Positions 8,300-15,438 are shown, numbered from the stretch's first letter. The stretch: 64,000 nucleotides of DNA from Bacillus sp. SORGH_AS_0510 (GCF_030818775.1 NZ_JAUTAU010000001.1:2608001-2672000); one strand, 5' to 3'. The notes: generated by a model not told the origin, from the letters alone. Program-made: numbers and translations.

Positions 8300-8751
8300 A
8301 AAAAGTTGCAATCGGATGCGACCATGGTGGATACGAACTAAAAGAAAAGTTGAAAGCCTACTTAACTGAATTAGGCTACGAATATTTAGATTTTGGTTGT
8401 AAGGCTAATGAATCAGTAGATTACCCAGACATTGCCTTCCTTGTTGGTGAAACTGTTGCTACTAATGATCAATATGTAGGAATTATGATCGATGGAGTAG
8501 GAGTGGGCAGCGGAATGGTATTAAATAAAATACCAGGTGTACGCGGTGCAGTTTGCTGGGATTTATCATCTGTGATTAACAGCCGTGAGCATAATAATGC
8601 AAATGTGCTATCCATAGGTGGTCAATTTATTGGCGAGGGCCTTGCCAAGCAATTAGTCAAAACATGGTTAGAAACAGACTTTGCTGGCGGACGTCACGAC
8701 CGTCGAGTAACCAAGATTATGGAAATAGAAAGCCGTTTCTTAGGGCGTTAA
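8296..8751 (+). CDS. rpiB: RpiB/LacAB-family sugar-phosphate isomerase-like protein with altered active site
   Basis: This 151-residue protein aligns over its full length with ribose-5-phosphate isomerase B. The ligand residues in CDHGG, SREHNNANVL and GGRHDRRV are kept. In E. coli RpiB the catalytic loop is ICGTGVG; here it is IDGVGVG, so Cys66 is replaced by Asp66 and Thr68 by Val68. The enzyme may use Asp as the base, as some RpiB relatives use an acidic residue, or may act on another sugar phosphate. It has no N-terminal targeting helix, unlike the other five cargo enzymes. Its ATG overlaps the tpiA stop. RpiB homologues are a hallmark of SPU-type BMC loci. Confidence 0.85.
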   Translation: MKKVAIGCDHGGYELKEKLKAYLTELGYEYLDFGCKANESVDYPDIAFLVGETVATNDQYVGIMIDGVGVGSGMVLNKIPGVRGAVCWDLSSVINSREHNNANVLSIGGQFIGEGLAKQLVKTWLETDFAGGRHDRRVTKIMEIESRFLGR

Positions 8752-8803
8752 ATATTCGAAATGGCCTTGTTAAATAACATTTTTAGTTGTTATACCCTGT
8801 TAA

Positions 8804-8930
8804 TTGGAGCGGAAGGCACGAAGACTCCTGTGGGAGTATGGTTCAGGGGAGACCCCGCAGGCGCTTTTCGCCGAGGAGGCTCGCCGGAAACACCCACGGA
8901 AAGCGAAGTGCCTGGAGCGGAGATCAACAG
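8804..8930. repeat. GC-rich dispersed Bacillus intergenic repeat inside the BMC operon
   Basis: The 239-bp gap between rpiB and the next BMC-P gene contains a GC-rich element of about 127 bp, unlike the AT-rich surroundings. Its ends are near inverted (GGAGCGGAAGGCAC near 8806 and GTGCCTGGAGCGG near 8908), and inside are short hairpins such as ACTCC/GGAGT at 8824-8837. I recall the same pattern as a high-copy intergenic element in many Bacillaceae genomes, but this window holds only one copy. It may affect expression of the downstream half of the operon through RNA structure. It encodes no protein I can support. Confidence 0.7.
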
Positions 8931-8990
8931 ACAAGTTTAATAGAGCCTTCGAAATAGACCTTTAAGAAATTTTAGAAAGCAGGTTTTAAC

Positions 8991-9263
8991 ATGTTTGTAG
9001 CCAAAGTAATTGGTAACATGGTTTGTTCACATAAAAATGAAAACTTAATAGGTTTAAAGCTTCTGATTGTTCAACCGGTAGATGATCAATTGAATGACAA
9101 AGGCAAACCACTTGTGGCTATAGATACGATTGGACAATCAGGAGAAGGAGATCTTGTTTACTTAGCAAAAAGTAGAGAGTCTTCCTTACCGCTTAACAAA
9201 GATTTGGTCCCGTCAGATGCGGGGATATTGGGAATTATCGACTACTATAATGTGACTAAATGA
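8991..9263 (+). CDS. BMC-P shell vertex protein (EutN/CcmL family), copy 2
   Basis: This 90-residue BMC-P protein has the family pattern: AKVIGNMVCSHKN, LLIVQPVD, LVAIDTIGQSGEGDLVYLAKS and a final DAGILGIIDYY. Pentamers close the vertices of the shell. The ATG at 8991 has only a weak ribosome site (AAAGCAGG, about 9 nt upstream). It follows the dispersed repeat, so its transcription or translation may be uncoupled from the first half of the operon. It is followed after 15 nt by the second BMC-H gene. Confidence 0.92.
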   Translation: MFVAKVIGNMVCSHKNENLIGLKLLIVQPVDDQLNDKGKPLVAIDTIGQSGEGDLVYLAKSRESSLPLNKDLVPSDAGILGIIDYYNVTK

Positions 9264-9278
9264 ATGGAGGAAATATAA

Positions 9279-9554
9279 ATGAGCAACGCATTAGGAATGA
9301 TCGAAACTAAAGGTTTAGTAGGAGCTATTGAAGCAGCAGACGCAATGACAAAAGCAGCAAACGTAACTTTACTTGGAAAAGTAAATGTTGGCGGAGGTTT
9401 AGTATGTGTAATGGTTCGTGGTGATGTTGGTGCAGTAAAAGCGGCAACTGAAGCAGGTGCTGATGCAGCGCAACGTGTTGGTGAATTCTTATCTGTTCAT
9501 GTTATCCCAAGACCACACTCAGATATCGAGAAAATTCTTCCTGTAGCAAAATAA
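9279..9554 (+). CDS. BMC-H shell hexamer protein, copy 2
   Basis: This 91-residue hexamer subunit is very similar to the protein at 7170 over its whole length ([47 protein letters not shown]) but has no N-terminal extension. Differences cluster after the conserved start, for example [12 protein letters not shown] in place of [12 protein letters not shown], next to the region that lines the pore in this family. Two hexamer paralogues may mix in facets with different pore chemistry. TGGAGGAAAT lies just upstream of the ATG. The stop and the next start overlap as TAATG. Confidence 0.94.
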   Translation: MSNALGMIETKGLVGAIEAADAMTKAANVTLLGKVNVGGGLVCVMVRGDVGAVKAATEAGADAAQRVGEFLSVHVIPRPHSDIEKILPVAK

Positions 9555-9817
9555 TGAAATTAGCAAAAGTCGTTGGGAATGTCGTTTCAACGATTAAAAC
9601 ACCCAGTCATCAAAACAAAAAACTCATGGTTGTCATCCCTGTTGACGCATCAGGCAAAGAATGCGGAGATGCAATGATTGCGTTTGATCGCTTTCAGGCA
9701 GGGGTGGGAGATTATGTGTTGATACTAGAAGAGGGTGGATCGGCAAGAGACATTTTAGAAGATCCAAAAGGGTCTTTTGATGCAGTCATTGCCGGTATCG
9801 TTGATCGATTACATTAA
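9554..9817 (+). CDS. BMC-P shell vertex protein (EutN/CcmL family), copy 3
   Basis: This 87-residue protein is the third EutN/CcmL-type pentamer of the locus: AKVVGNVVSTIKTP, LMVVIPVDASG, MIAFDRFQAGVGDYVLILEEGGSAR and a final FDAVIAGIVDRL. It is the most divergent of the three; it has AFDRFQAG where the others have AIDT. Translation is coupled to the preceding BMC-H gene through TAATG. I see no evidence of decay; all three copies are intact. Confidence 0.92.
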   Translation: MKLAKVVGNVVSTIKTPSHQNKKLMVVIPVDASGKECGDAMIAFDRFQAGVGDYVLILEEGGSARDILEDPKGSFDAVIAGIVDRLH

Positions 9818-9832
9818 TGTGAGGTGAGCACG

Positions 9833-10639
9833 ATGCAAATAGAAGCATTGGTTGAACAAATAACAAATCAAATTATGCAGCAATTGACGAATAAACAAGA
9901 GTTAAAAGAAGTGAAGCCTGTTACTTCTGGAAACGTGACATATAAAGAAGGTTCTTCATCTAATATTATTACTGGTCCTTCTGTCGCTAGAATGATCGAC
10001 CATACACTTTTAAAGCCAGAAGCATCAAAAGAGCAAATTGTTAAGCTTTGTGAAGAAGCAAGAGAACATAAATTTGCTACTGTCTGTGTAAATCCGTATT
10101 GGGTTTCAACTGCGGCACAAGAGCTTAAAGGCTCTACTGTTGGGATTACAACAGTGGTTGGCTTTCCATTAGGAGCAACCAGTACATTTGTGAAAATTGC
10201 AGAAACTCGTGACGCGATCGCAAATGGAGCTACTGAAATTGACATGGTCATCAATATTGGTGCGCTTAAATCTGGTGATTTTGAAACAGTGAAAAAGGAC
10301 ATTGAAGGTGTGGTTCTAGCTGCAAAGGGTCATGCACCTGTTAAGGTAATTATTGAAACAGGTCTTCTTGAAATTGAAGAAAAGAAAAAAGCATGTATTC
10401 TTGCAAAAATGGCTGGTGCGGATTTCGTTAAAACATCAACTGGTTTTGGTCCTGGATGTGCTACAGCTGAAGACATCAAACTCATGCGTGAGGCTGTAGG
10501 TCCTGACCTGGGTGTGAAAGCATCTGCGTGTGTTAGAGATTTAGATACAGCTAGAAAACTAATTCAAGCTGGAGCTACTAGAATTGGTGCAAGCTCAAGT
10601 ATCGCAATTATAACTGGCGGGCAGGGCACTGGTTACTAA
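9833..10639 (+). CDS. deoC: Deoxyribose-phosphate aldolase with encapsulation peptide
   Basis: This 268-residue class I aldolase splits 2-deoxy-D-ribose-5-phosphate into acetaldehyde and glyceraldehyde-3-phosphate. The Schiff-base lysine is Lys200 in [10 protein letters not shown], the proton-relay lysine is Lys229 in VKASACVRD, and the C-terminal tyrosine needed by DeoC enzymes is the last residue (GTGY). The loop normally written KASGGVR reads KASACVR here, so two glycines that contact the phosphate are Ala232-Cys233. Residues 1-20 ([19 protein letters not shown]) are an amphipathic targeting helix and about 35 residues of linker follow; ordinary DeoC is about 220 residues. ATG 9833 has GAGGTG 6 nt upstream; GTG 9824 overlaps that site. 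Confidence 0.93.
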   Translation: MQIEALVEQITNQIMQQLTNKQELKEVKPVTSGNVTYKEGSSSNIITGPSVARMIDHTLLKPEASKEQIVKLCEEAREHKFATVCVNPYWVSTAAQELKGSTVGITTVVGFPLGATSTFVKIAETRDAIANGATEIDMVINIGALKSGDFETVKKDIEGVVLAAKGHAPVKVIIETGLLEIEEKKKACILAKMAGADFVKTSTGFGPGCATAEDIKLMREAVGPDLGVKASACVRDLDTARKLIQAGATRIGASSSIAIITGGQGTGY

Positions 10640-10677
10640 TTCCGTATTGATATATGAACGTTGTCATGTTCAAAAAT

Positions 10678-10715
10678 AAAGTTGAGAGGCGACTCTTTGT
10701 CTCTCAACTTTTTAT
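10678..10715 (+). terminator. Rho-independent terminator of the BMC operon
   Basis: An 11-bp stem (AAAGTTGAGAG at 10678-10688 with CTCTCAACTTT at 10701-10711) is followed by a T-rich run. It closes the operon after deoC. Confidence 0.85.
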
Positions 10716-10736
10716 TCCTCTATTACCTAAAAAGTA

Positions 10737-10765
10737 TTGAAAATTTTTAGATAGTTCACTATAAT
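10737..10765 (+). promoter_or_regulatory. Sigma-A promoter of the small XRE gene
   Basis: TTGAAA (10737-10742) and a consensus TATAAT (10760-10765) are separated by exactly 17 bp, about 48 bp before the start codon of the XRE gene. Confidence 0.7.
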
Positions 10766-10778
10766 AATAAATACAAAA

Positions 10779-10792
10779 TGTAATCGCTTACA
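10779..10792. promoter_or_regulatory. cre site upstream of the small XRE gene
   Basis: TGTAATCGCTTACA matches the CcpA consensus TGWNANCGNTNWCA at all fixed positions and is nearly palindromic. It lies just downstream of the predicted transcript start. It shares the pattern TGTAAYCGYTTAC with the site at 2891 before the BMC operon, so both may bind the same regulator. Confidence 0.65.
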
Positions 10793-10812
10793 TAATATGA
10801 GGGGTGTTTATC

Positions 10813-11013
10813 ATGAACAATATTGGACATCAACTAAAGAAAATTAGAGTAAACCGAGAACTTGAAATAGAAACACTTGCCTCTTTATCTGGTCTAGATG
10901 TTGATCTTATAACTGCAATTGAAGATGGCGAGCTGGATGTACAAATTTCTACTTTAGCCAAAATATCTGATGTTTTGAATTGCTCATTCTCCATTGGAGA
11001 TGTCTCAATCTAA
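10813..11013 (+). CDS. Small XRE-family HTH regulator
   Basis: This 66-residue protein is essentially one helix-turn-helix domain of the Cro/C1 (XRE) type: IGHQLKKIRVNRELEIETLASLSGL, then DLITAIEDGE and ISTLAKISDVLNCSF. ATG 10813 has GAGGGGTG 6 nt upstream; the in-frame GTG at 10804 overlaps that site. The gene has its own promoter, cre site and terminator and lies 173 bp after deoC. Its target is unknown; regulation of the adjacent BMC operon is possible but only inferred from position. There is no effector domain. Confidence 0.8.
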   Translation: MNNIGHQLKKIRVNRELEIETLASLSGLDVDLITAIEDGELDVQISTLAKISDVLNCSFSIGDVSI

Positions 11014-11016
11014 TTC

Positions 11017-11046
11017 AAAAAAAAAGACCAATATTGGTCTTTTTTT
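11017..11046. terminator. Bidirectional terminator between XRE gene and the acidic hypothetical
   Basis: A perfect palindrome AAGACCAATATTGGTCTT is flanked by A and T runs on both sides, so it can end transcription from both converging genes. Confidence 0.9.
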
Positions 11047-11052
11047 CATGTA

Positions 11053-11748
11053 TTATCTAAATCTTTTCCTTTTTGGTCTAAAGCGGTAATTATCATCACT
11101 TTCATCTATATTTCCATTTAAGCCGTCATACTTTCCATAACTATCATCAGAATCTTGATTACTAAAAGGGTCTATTATATCCTCAACATCATCAGAACCT
11201 AGTACATCTTCTGTAAGATTTATCTCTTCTTCAACTGTAACACTATTACTTTTATTAATAGTATTGACTTTTTCATCCCCAATCATAGCTTCTTCAACCT
11301 CAGCTTTAATGGCTTGTTCAGTACTGTCAGGAAGCTGATTTTCAAACTCTTCTAATTCGTCTTCGTTTTCTTCAGAAATACCAAGCTTTTCTTTTTGGAT
11401 TTTCTCTAATGCATTCCTTCTCTTTATTGCAATCCCAATTATTTCATCGATTAATGAAGTGAAATGATCAAAATCAACATTATTTTCACCACTATTCTGA
11501 ATTACACTAAGGAAATCATTATAAAAAATTTGAAAGTCTTTTTCATATTGGTCGCTTTGCATTTCTCTGAAGCTTGTTCCATCTGTCCGAATAAATCCAA
11601 GGATTAATTTAGATAGTACGATAGAGGTTGTTTTTAATTTATCATTATCTACATCTGAATCACTATGAAGATAATAATTAGCATCACGAAGAGTCTGATA
11701 ATAGCTCTTAAAATTGCGAGTAATCTCTAAATAATCTAATTTACTCAT
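11053..11748 (-). CDS. Hypothetical acidic protein divergent from SF1 helicase
   Basis: I do not recognise this 231-residue protein. The N-terminal two thirds look helical (SKLDYLEITRNFKSYYQTL, then LSKLILGFIRTDG). From about residue 125 it is strongly acidic and low in complexity, with many Glu and Asp, and it ends in a basic tail (FRPKRKRFR). No signal peptide or membrane segment is visible. The start ATG at 11748 has GAGGAG 6 nt upstream; an upstream in-frame start would add an unlikely Lys/Phe-rich stretch. It diverges from the helicase gene at 11849 across 100 bp, so the two may be co-regulated. Confidence 0.65.
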   Translation of the reverse strand: MSKLDYLEITRNFKSYYQTLRDANYYLHSDSDVDNDKLKTTSIVLSKLILGFIRTDGTSFREMQSDQYEKDFQIFYNDFLSVIQNSGENNVDFDHFTSLIDEIIGIAIKRRNALEKIQKEKLGISEENEDELEEFENQLPDSTEQAIKAEVEEAMIGDEKVNTINKSNSVTVEEEINLTEDVLGSDDVEDIIDPFSNQDSDDSYGKYDGLNGNIDESDDNYRFRPKRKRFR

Positions 11749-11848
11749 GGGGTTCTCCTCCTTTAAAAAAACAAAAAATTTCTTCTTTTGTATTAAAGTC
11801 ATATATAGACTATTCTTTATAGTAGGTAAATGTTAAAGGAAGAGATAA

Positions 11849-14095
11849 ATGAAAAATACAGTAACAATTATTAAGGAATGGCAGCAGGCACTGCAAAATG
11901 AAATAAATTACTTAAAAAAATACGGGAGTAATAAATTTCTCGTGACAAATGGGAGACTCTTATCAACTGAAGGTATGTATACATATTACTTTGATACACA
12001 AAGTGTATTACGTATCCCAGTAGGTTCATCTATTAGAATCGAATGGGGGAGTATGAAACAAAGTGGACGTGTGCTTTCTTCAGAAGGAAGAGGCGTAATG
12101 CTATCCTTAGAGCAAACATTTGGTGATTTAATACCAGAAGCTTCACTATTCCATGATCCGTGGGAGTTACTTGAACATCTCATTCAACGATTGGATGAGA
12201 TAAAAAAAAGTAAACAGAAACGTCTTCGTGTCAAAAAATTGATGGAACCGTCTATGCCAGCGAAGCATCCTTTAGAAAAGATTAAAAGTAATGTACACGA
12301 GTTAGTACTAAGATCAAAATATAATCCCGTAACCTTTGTATGGGGACCTCCAGGAACAGGGAAAACCTATACTTTAGCACGTGTAGCAGCCAATAAATAT
12401 TTTCAGGATAAACGGGTATTGATTTTGTCACATAGTAACCAAGCGGTAGATGTCCTAATAAGTGAAGTTACTGCTTTTTTAAAAAGGAAAAACCGTTTCC
12501 GTGAGGGAGAATTACTCCGCTATGGATTAAATACCGGAGAACTCCTTGCCTCAGAAGAAGCAATCACTACAAGTAAGCTACTTCAGCATCAGGATCCTCA
12601 GCTAGTGGAAGATAAGGACATACTGCTAGAGGAAAGAAGGAAGTTAAAGCAGGATTTGGCTCGCTCTTTTAGTCTGAGAGACACTAATCAGCTGTTAGAG
12701 TTAGAGACAAAGATTGCCCGAGTACTAGAAAAAATTCGGCAAAAAGAAATCGAATTCTTAAAAGAGGCATTTATAGTCGGCTCTACACTAGCAAAAGCTG
12801 CTTCCGATGCAGCGATTTATGAAAAAGAATTTGACGTTGTTATCTTAGACGAAGCCAGTATGTCTTATGTACCACAGGCTGCCTTTGCAGCTTCATTAGG
12901 GAAACGAGTTATTATTTGCGGTGATTTTAAACAATTACCTCCGATTGCCTCTTCTCGGGATTCTTTAGTAACTAAGTGGCTGAAGGAGGACATCTTTCAT
13001 CGTGCTGGTGTCGTCGAATGGGTAAATGAGGGGAAAATGCATCCCCATCTATTTTTATTAAAAGAACAGAGGAGAATGCATCCAGACATATCAGCTTTTA
13101 CAAATCAGTGTATTTACAATTCACTCGTTGGCGACCATGAGAGTGTTTACGTTAGCAGGAAAAATATTGTTGAGTCAGCCCCATTTCCAGGTCGTGCAGC
13201 TATTCTCATTGATACCAGCTATACAGGCGGTCATTGTATGATGGAGCGGACTTCGCATTCTCGGATGAATCCTTGGCAAGTGTTATTGTCTTTTCAAATA
13301 ATTCATGAATCCTATCAGGCTGGTATACATTCTATAGGTTATGTAACTCCATACCGAGCACAAGCTCAACTGATGGATTTGTTATTAGCTGATATTTATG
13401 AAAAAGAGCGGCTAACTGCGGATCTAATTGCAGCTACCGTCCATCGATTTCAAGGCAGTGAGCGTGATGTTATGATCTTTGACACTGTTGACAGCGAACC
13501 GCAAACACGTGCAGGTATGCTTCTTACAGGAAAAGATAGTGAACGATTGATAAACGTAGCCATCACTAGAACAAAGGGAAAGTTTATCCATGTAAGCAAT
13601 CGTTCATTTATTCGTAAACATATATATAAAGGAAAAACACTGAGGCAGTTAGTGGAACATCAGGAATCGCAGAAGCAACGGGTTGGTACGATGAATATCG
13701 GAAAATGGATTCGAAATCAACACCCACAATTACATTGGATGCATGGGAGAAAGCTTGACCGGATTTTTCAGGATATAGACAACGCTCGGTCATCGATCGT
13801 CATCTCTTTACCATCACAAACGGCGCTTACAAATGAATGGAAGGAAAAACTAAATAATCGTCCTCAGTATGTAGGTCTAACAGTACTTTCCAGTGAAGAT
13901 TGGCCGGAGCTTTTACCTACTGAAAGAGTGGAAGAGAGTTTGACGTTTCCGTTTGTTATTATTGATAACCGATTTTTATGGTTAGGAATGCCATTAGAAG
14001 GATTGCAGGGAGTACAACCGCCTTATATTGCGGTAAGACTAGACTCCGAGAGAGTATCTGAGTATTTTTTAGGGCAGTTTTTAATAAAAGAGTAA
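11849..14095 (+). CDS. Superfamily 1 DNA/RNA helicase (UPF1/DNA2-like) with degenerate PLD-like C-terminal domain
   Basis: This 748-residue protein has the SF1 motifs in order: Walker A GPPGTGKTYTL near residue 168, SHSNQAVDVL, Walker B VILDEAS, GDFKQLPP, EQRRMHP, ATVHRFQGSERDVMIFD and NVAITRTK. The last 120 residues (from about 625) resemble the PLD-like module found after such helicases (SSIVISLPS, FVIIDNRFLWLGMPL), but I see no HKD nuclease motif. Such proteins unwind nucleic acids with ATP; the physiological role of this group is not established. AAGGAAGAG sits before the ATG. The gene is divergent from the acidic protein at 11053-11748 and ends 4 nt before a 21-bp-period repeat array. 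Confidence 0.85.
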   Translation: MKNTVTIIKEWQQALQNEINYLKKYGSNKFLVTNGRLLSTEGMYTYYFDTQSVLRIPVGSSIRIEWGSMKQSGRVLSSEGRGVMLSLEQTFGDLIPEASLFHDPWELLEHLIQRLDEIKKSKQKRLRVKKLMEPSMPAKHPLEKIKSNVHELVLRSKYNPVTFVWGPPGTGKTYTLARVAANKYFQDKRVLILSHSNQAVDVLISEVTAFLKRKNRFREGELLRYGLNTGELLASEEAITTSKLLQHQDPQLVEDKDILLEERRKLKQDLARSFSLRDTNQLLELETKIARVLEKIRQKEIEFLKEAFIVGSTLAKAASDAAIYEKEFDVVILDEASMSYVPQAAFAASLGKRVIICGDFKQLPPIASSRDSLVTKWLKEDIFHRAGVVEWVNEGKMHPHLFLLKEQRRMHPDISAFTNQCIYNSLVGDHESVYVSRKNIVESAPFPGRAAILIDTSYTGGHCMMERTSHSRMNPWQVLLSFQIIHESYQAGIHSIGYVTPYRAQAQLMDLLLADIYEKERLTADLIAATVHRFQGSERDVMIFDTVDSEPQTRAGMLLTGKDSERLINVAITRTKGKFIHVSNRSFIRKHIYKGKTLRQLVEHQESQKQRVGTMNIGKWIRNQHPQLHWMHGRKLDRIFQDIDNARSSIVISLPSQTALTNEWKEKLNNRPQYVGLTVLSSEDWPELLPTERVEESLTFPFVIIDNRFLWLGMPLEGLQGVQPPYIAVRLDSERVSEYFLGQFLIKE

Positions 14096-14099
14096 ACAT

Positions 14100-14193
14100 A
14101 TTATCGAATTTTGACAGTTAATTCGCGAATTATTGCTTTATATTCGCGAAATCTTAATGGGTATTCGCGAATATAATAAGTTTATTCGCGAAT
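14100..14193. repeat. 21-bp-period palindrome array (core ATTCGCGAAT)
   Basis: Four copies of the palindromic core start at 14121, 14142, 14163 and 14184, exactly 21 bp apart; three are perfect and one ends in A. A degenerate fifth copy (8 of 10 matches) starts at 14100, again 21 bp before. The 11-bp spacers between cores share no sequence. The array fills the whole gap between the helicase stop (14095) and the end of the convergent MFS gene (14200). I cannot assign it to a known element; each core could form a short hairpin or be a protein site repeated every two helical turns. Confidence 0.9.
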
Positions 14194-14199
14194 ACAATT

Positions 14200-15438
14200 T
14201 TACTGTGTCACTCGTTCAGATAATTCACCCGGAATATTTGAGTTCCGAAAAACATGTTGATCAGAATTTCTTACCTTAAACGTTAGAAATAGCCCGATAA
14301 CCAAACACAGAGAAGAAAATAAAAAAGCACTTTTGAAGCCTCCCAAATCCTCGATCAACCAACCTGCGATGGTAGGACCAATAAATTGACCAACCGCAAA
14401 ATAAAATGTAACGTAACTAAAAGCTAAAGGCATAGCTTCTGGTCGTACATGATCCATACTTGAAGCCTGCGTTAACGTAAATAATCCAGTAGACGTACTG
14501 CTTAAAATAATGATATGGATGGTAAAGCCTAGGACTGTGGGAAAGAAAATAGGCAGGACCATAGAAAATAAGGTTAGTGCCATAGTCAAAATGAGAGACG
14601 TTCTCCTTCCGATTTTATCAGAAATAAATCCCCATATTGGTCCGCTAAAAATGGATAAAATGCCATTAATCGCCATTAGTTGCCCTGCAAATTTGATATT
14701 AATGCCTGATTCAATCATAAAGCTCATAATAAAAATCATCTGAACAATATAGGTAATTCCTACAATTCCATAAATTAAACCAACGTTGATCACTTTTGGA
14801 TTTTTATAGATTTCTCTTGGTGATTCTGTTTTGTTGCTTTGTTCTGAAAGAAATTCTACAGGAGGATTTTTTATAAATAGTAAAGTAAGTAAGATAACAA
14901 CTAACCCAATAAAAGCAAATACACCCCATGCGATCCTCCAACCTACTGCTGAATGGACACTGCTTAGGTATGGAACAATTATACCTGCAAAAAGAATGCC
15001 AATTCCTGCTCCACTTGTTGTCAAACCAATGACAAATCCCTTCTTTTGGGGAAACCACGCAACAAGTAAAGATATGAAAGGGGTATAGGTGAAGGACGTT
15101 CCAATACCTAATAAAAGCATAAATAAAAAGGTTGTAAGATATGAGGAAGTAAACGTTAGTCCTGCCAATCCAAGTGTAACAAGCGAAATTCCAAGTAAAA
15201 TCGTCCGTTTACCGCCCCATCTTGAAGCAAGAATCCCAGCAAAGATGATCGTGCTTAAGTATCCTAAAGAAGTGGTTGTACCAAGATAACCCGCTTCCTT
15301 ATATGTTAAATGAAGCCCCTGACGCATAAAGGGAAGAATCACTCCATAAGATAGTCTTGCAAAAGCCAGAACTACGACTGTTGTTAACATACCAATTGCA
15401 GCATATCCCCATAAACGTTTGCGGCTGTGATTTTCCAT
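14200..15438 (-). CDS. MFS transporter, YbfB/YjiJ-like
   Basis: This 412-residue protein has about 12 predicted membrane helices and the MFS loop after helix 2 (ASRWGGKRTIL) and again in the second half (SDKIGRRTSL). The N-terminus (LAFARLSYGVILPFMRQG, KEAGYLGTTTSLGYL) matches the YbfB/YjiJ group, whose substrates are mostly unknown. AAGGAGG lies just before the ATG. It stands alone on this strand between the 21-bp repeat array and the proline T-box region. Import or export direction and substrate cannot be inferred from sequence. Confidence 0.88.
   Translation of the reverse strand: MENHSRKRLWGYAAIGMLTTVVVLAFARLSYGVILPFMRQGLHLTYKEAGYLGTTTSLGYLSTIIFAGILASRWGGKRTILLGISLVTLGLAGLTFTSSYLTTFLFMLLLGIGTSFTYTPFISLLVAWFPQKKGFVIGLTTSGAGIGILFAGIIVPYLSSVHSAVGWRIAWGVFAFIGLVVILLTLLFIKNPPVEFLSEQSNKTESPREIYKNPKVINVGLIYGIVGITYIVQMIFIMSFMIESGINIKFAGQLMAINGILSIFSGPIWGFISDKIGRRTSLILTMALTLFSMVLPIFFPTVLGFTIHIIILSSTSTGLFTLTQASSMDHVRPEAMPLAFSYVTFYFAVGQFIGPTIAGWLIEDLGGFKSAFLFSSLCLVIGLFLTFKVRNSDQHVFRNSNIPGELSERVTQ

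Noticed and set aside
14100..14193. CRISPR-like array
   Set aside because: Repeats of 10 bp and spacers of 11 bp are far below CRISPR sizes, and no cas genes are nearby. The same applies to 52231-52345.
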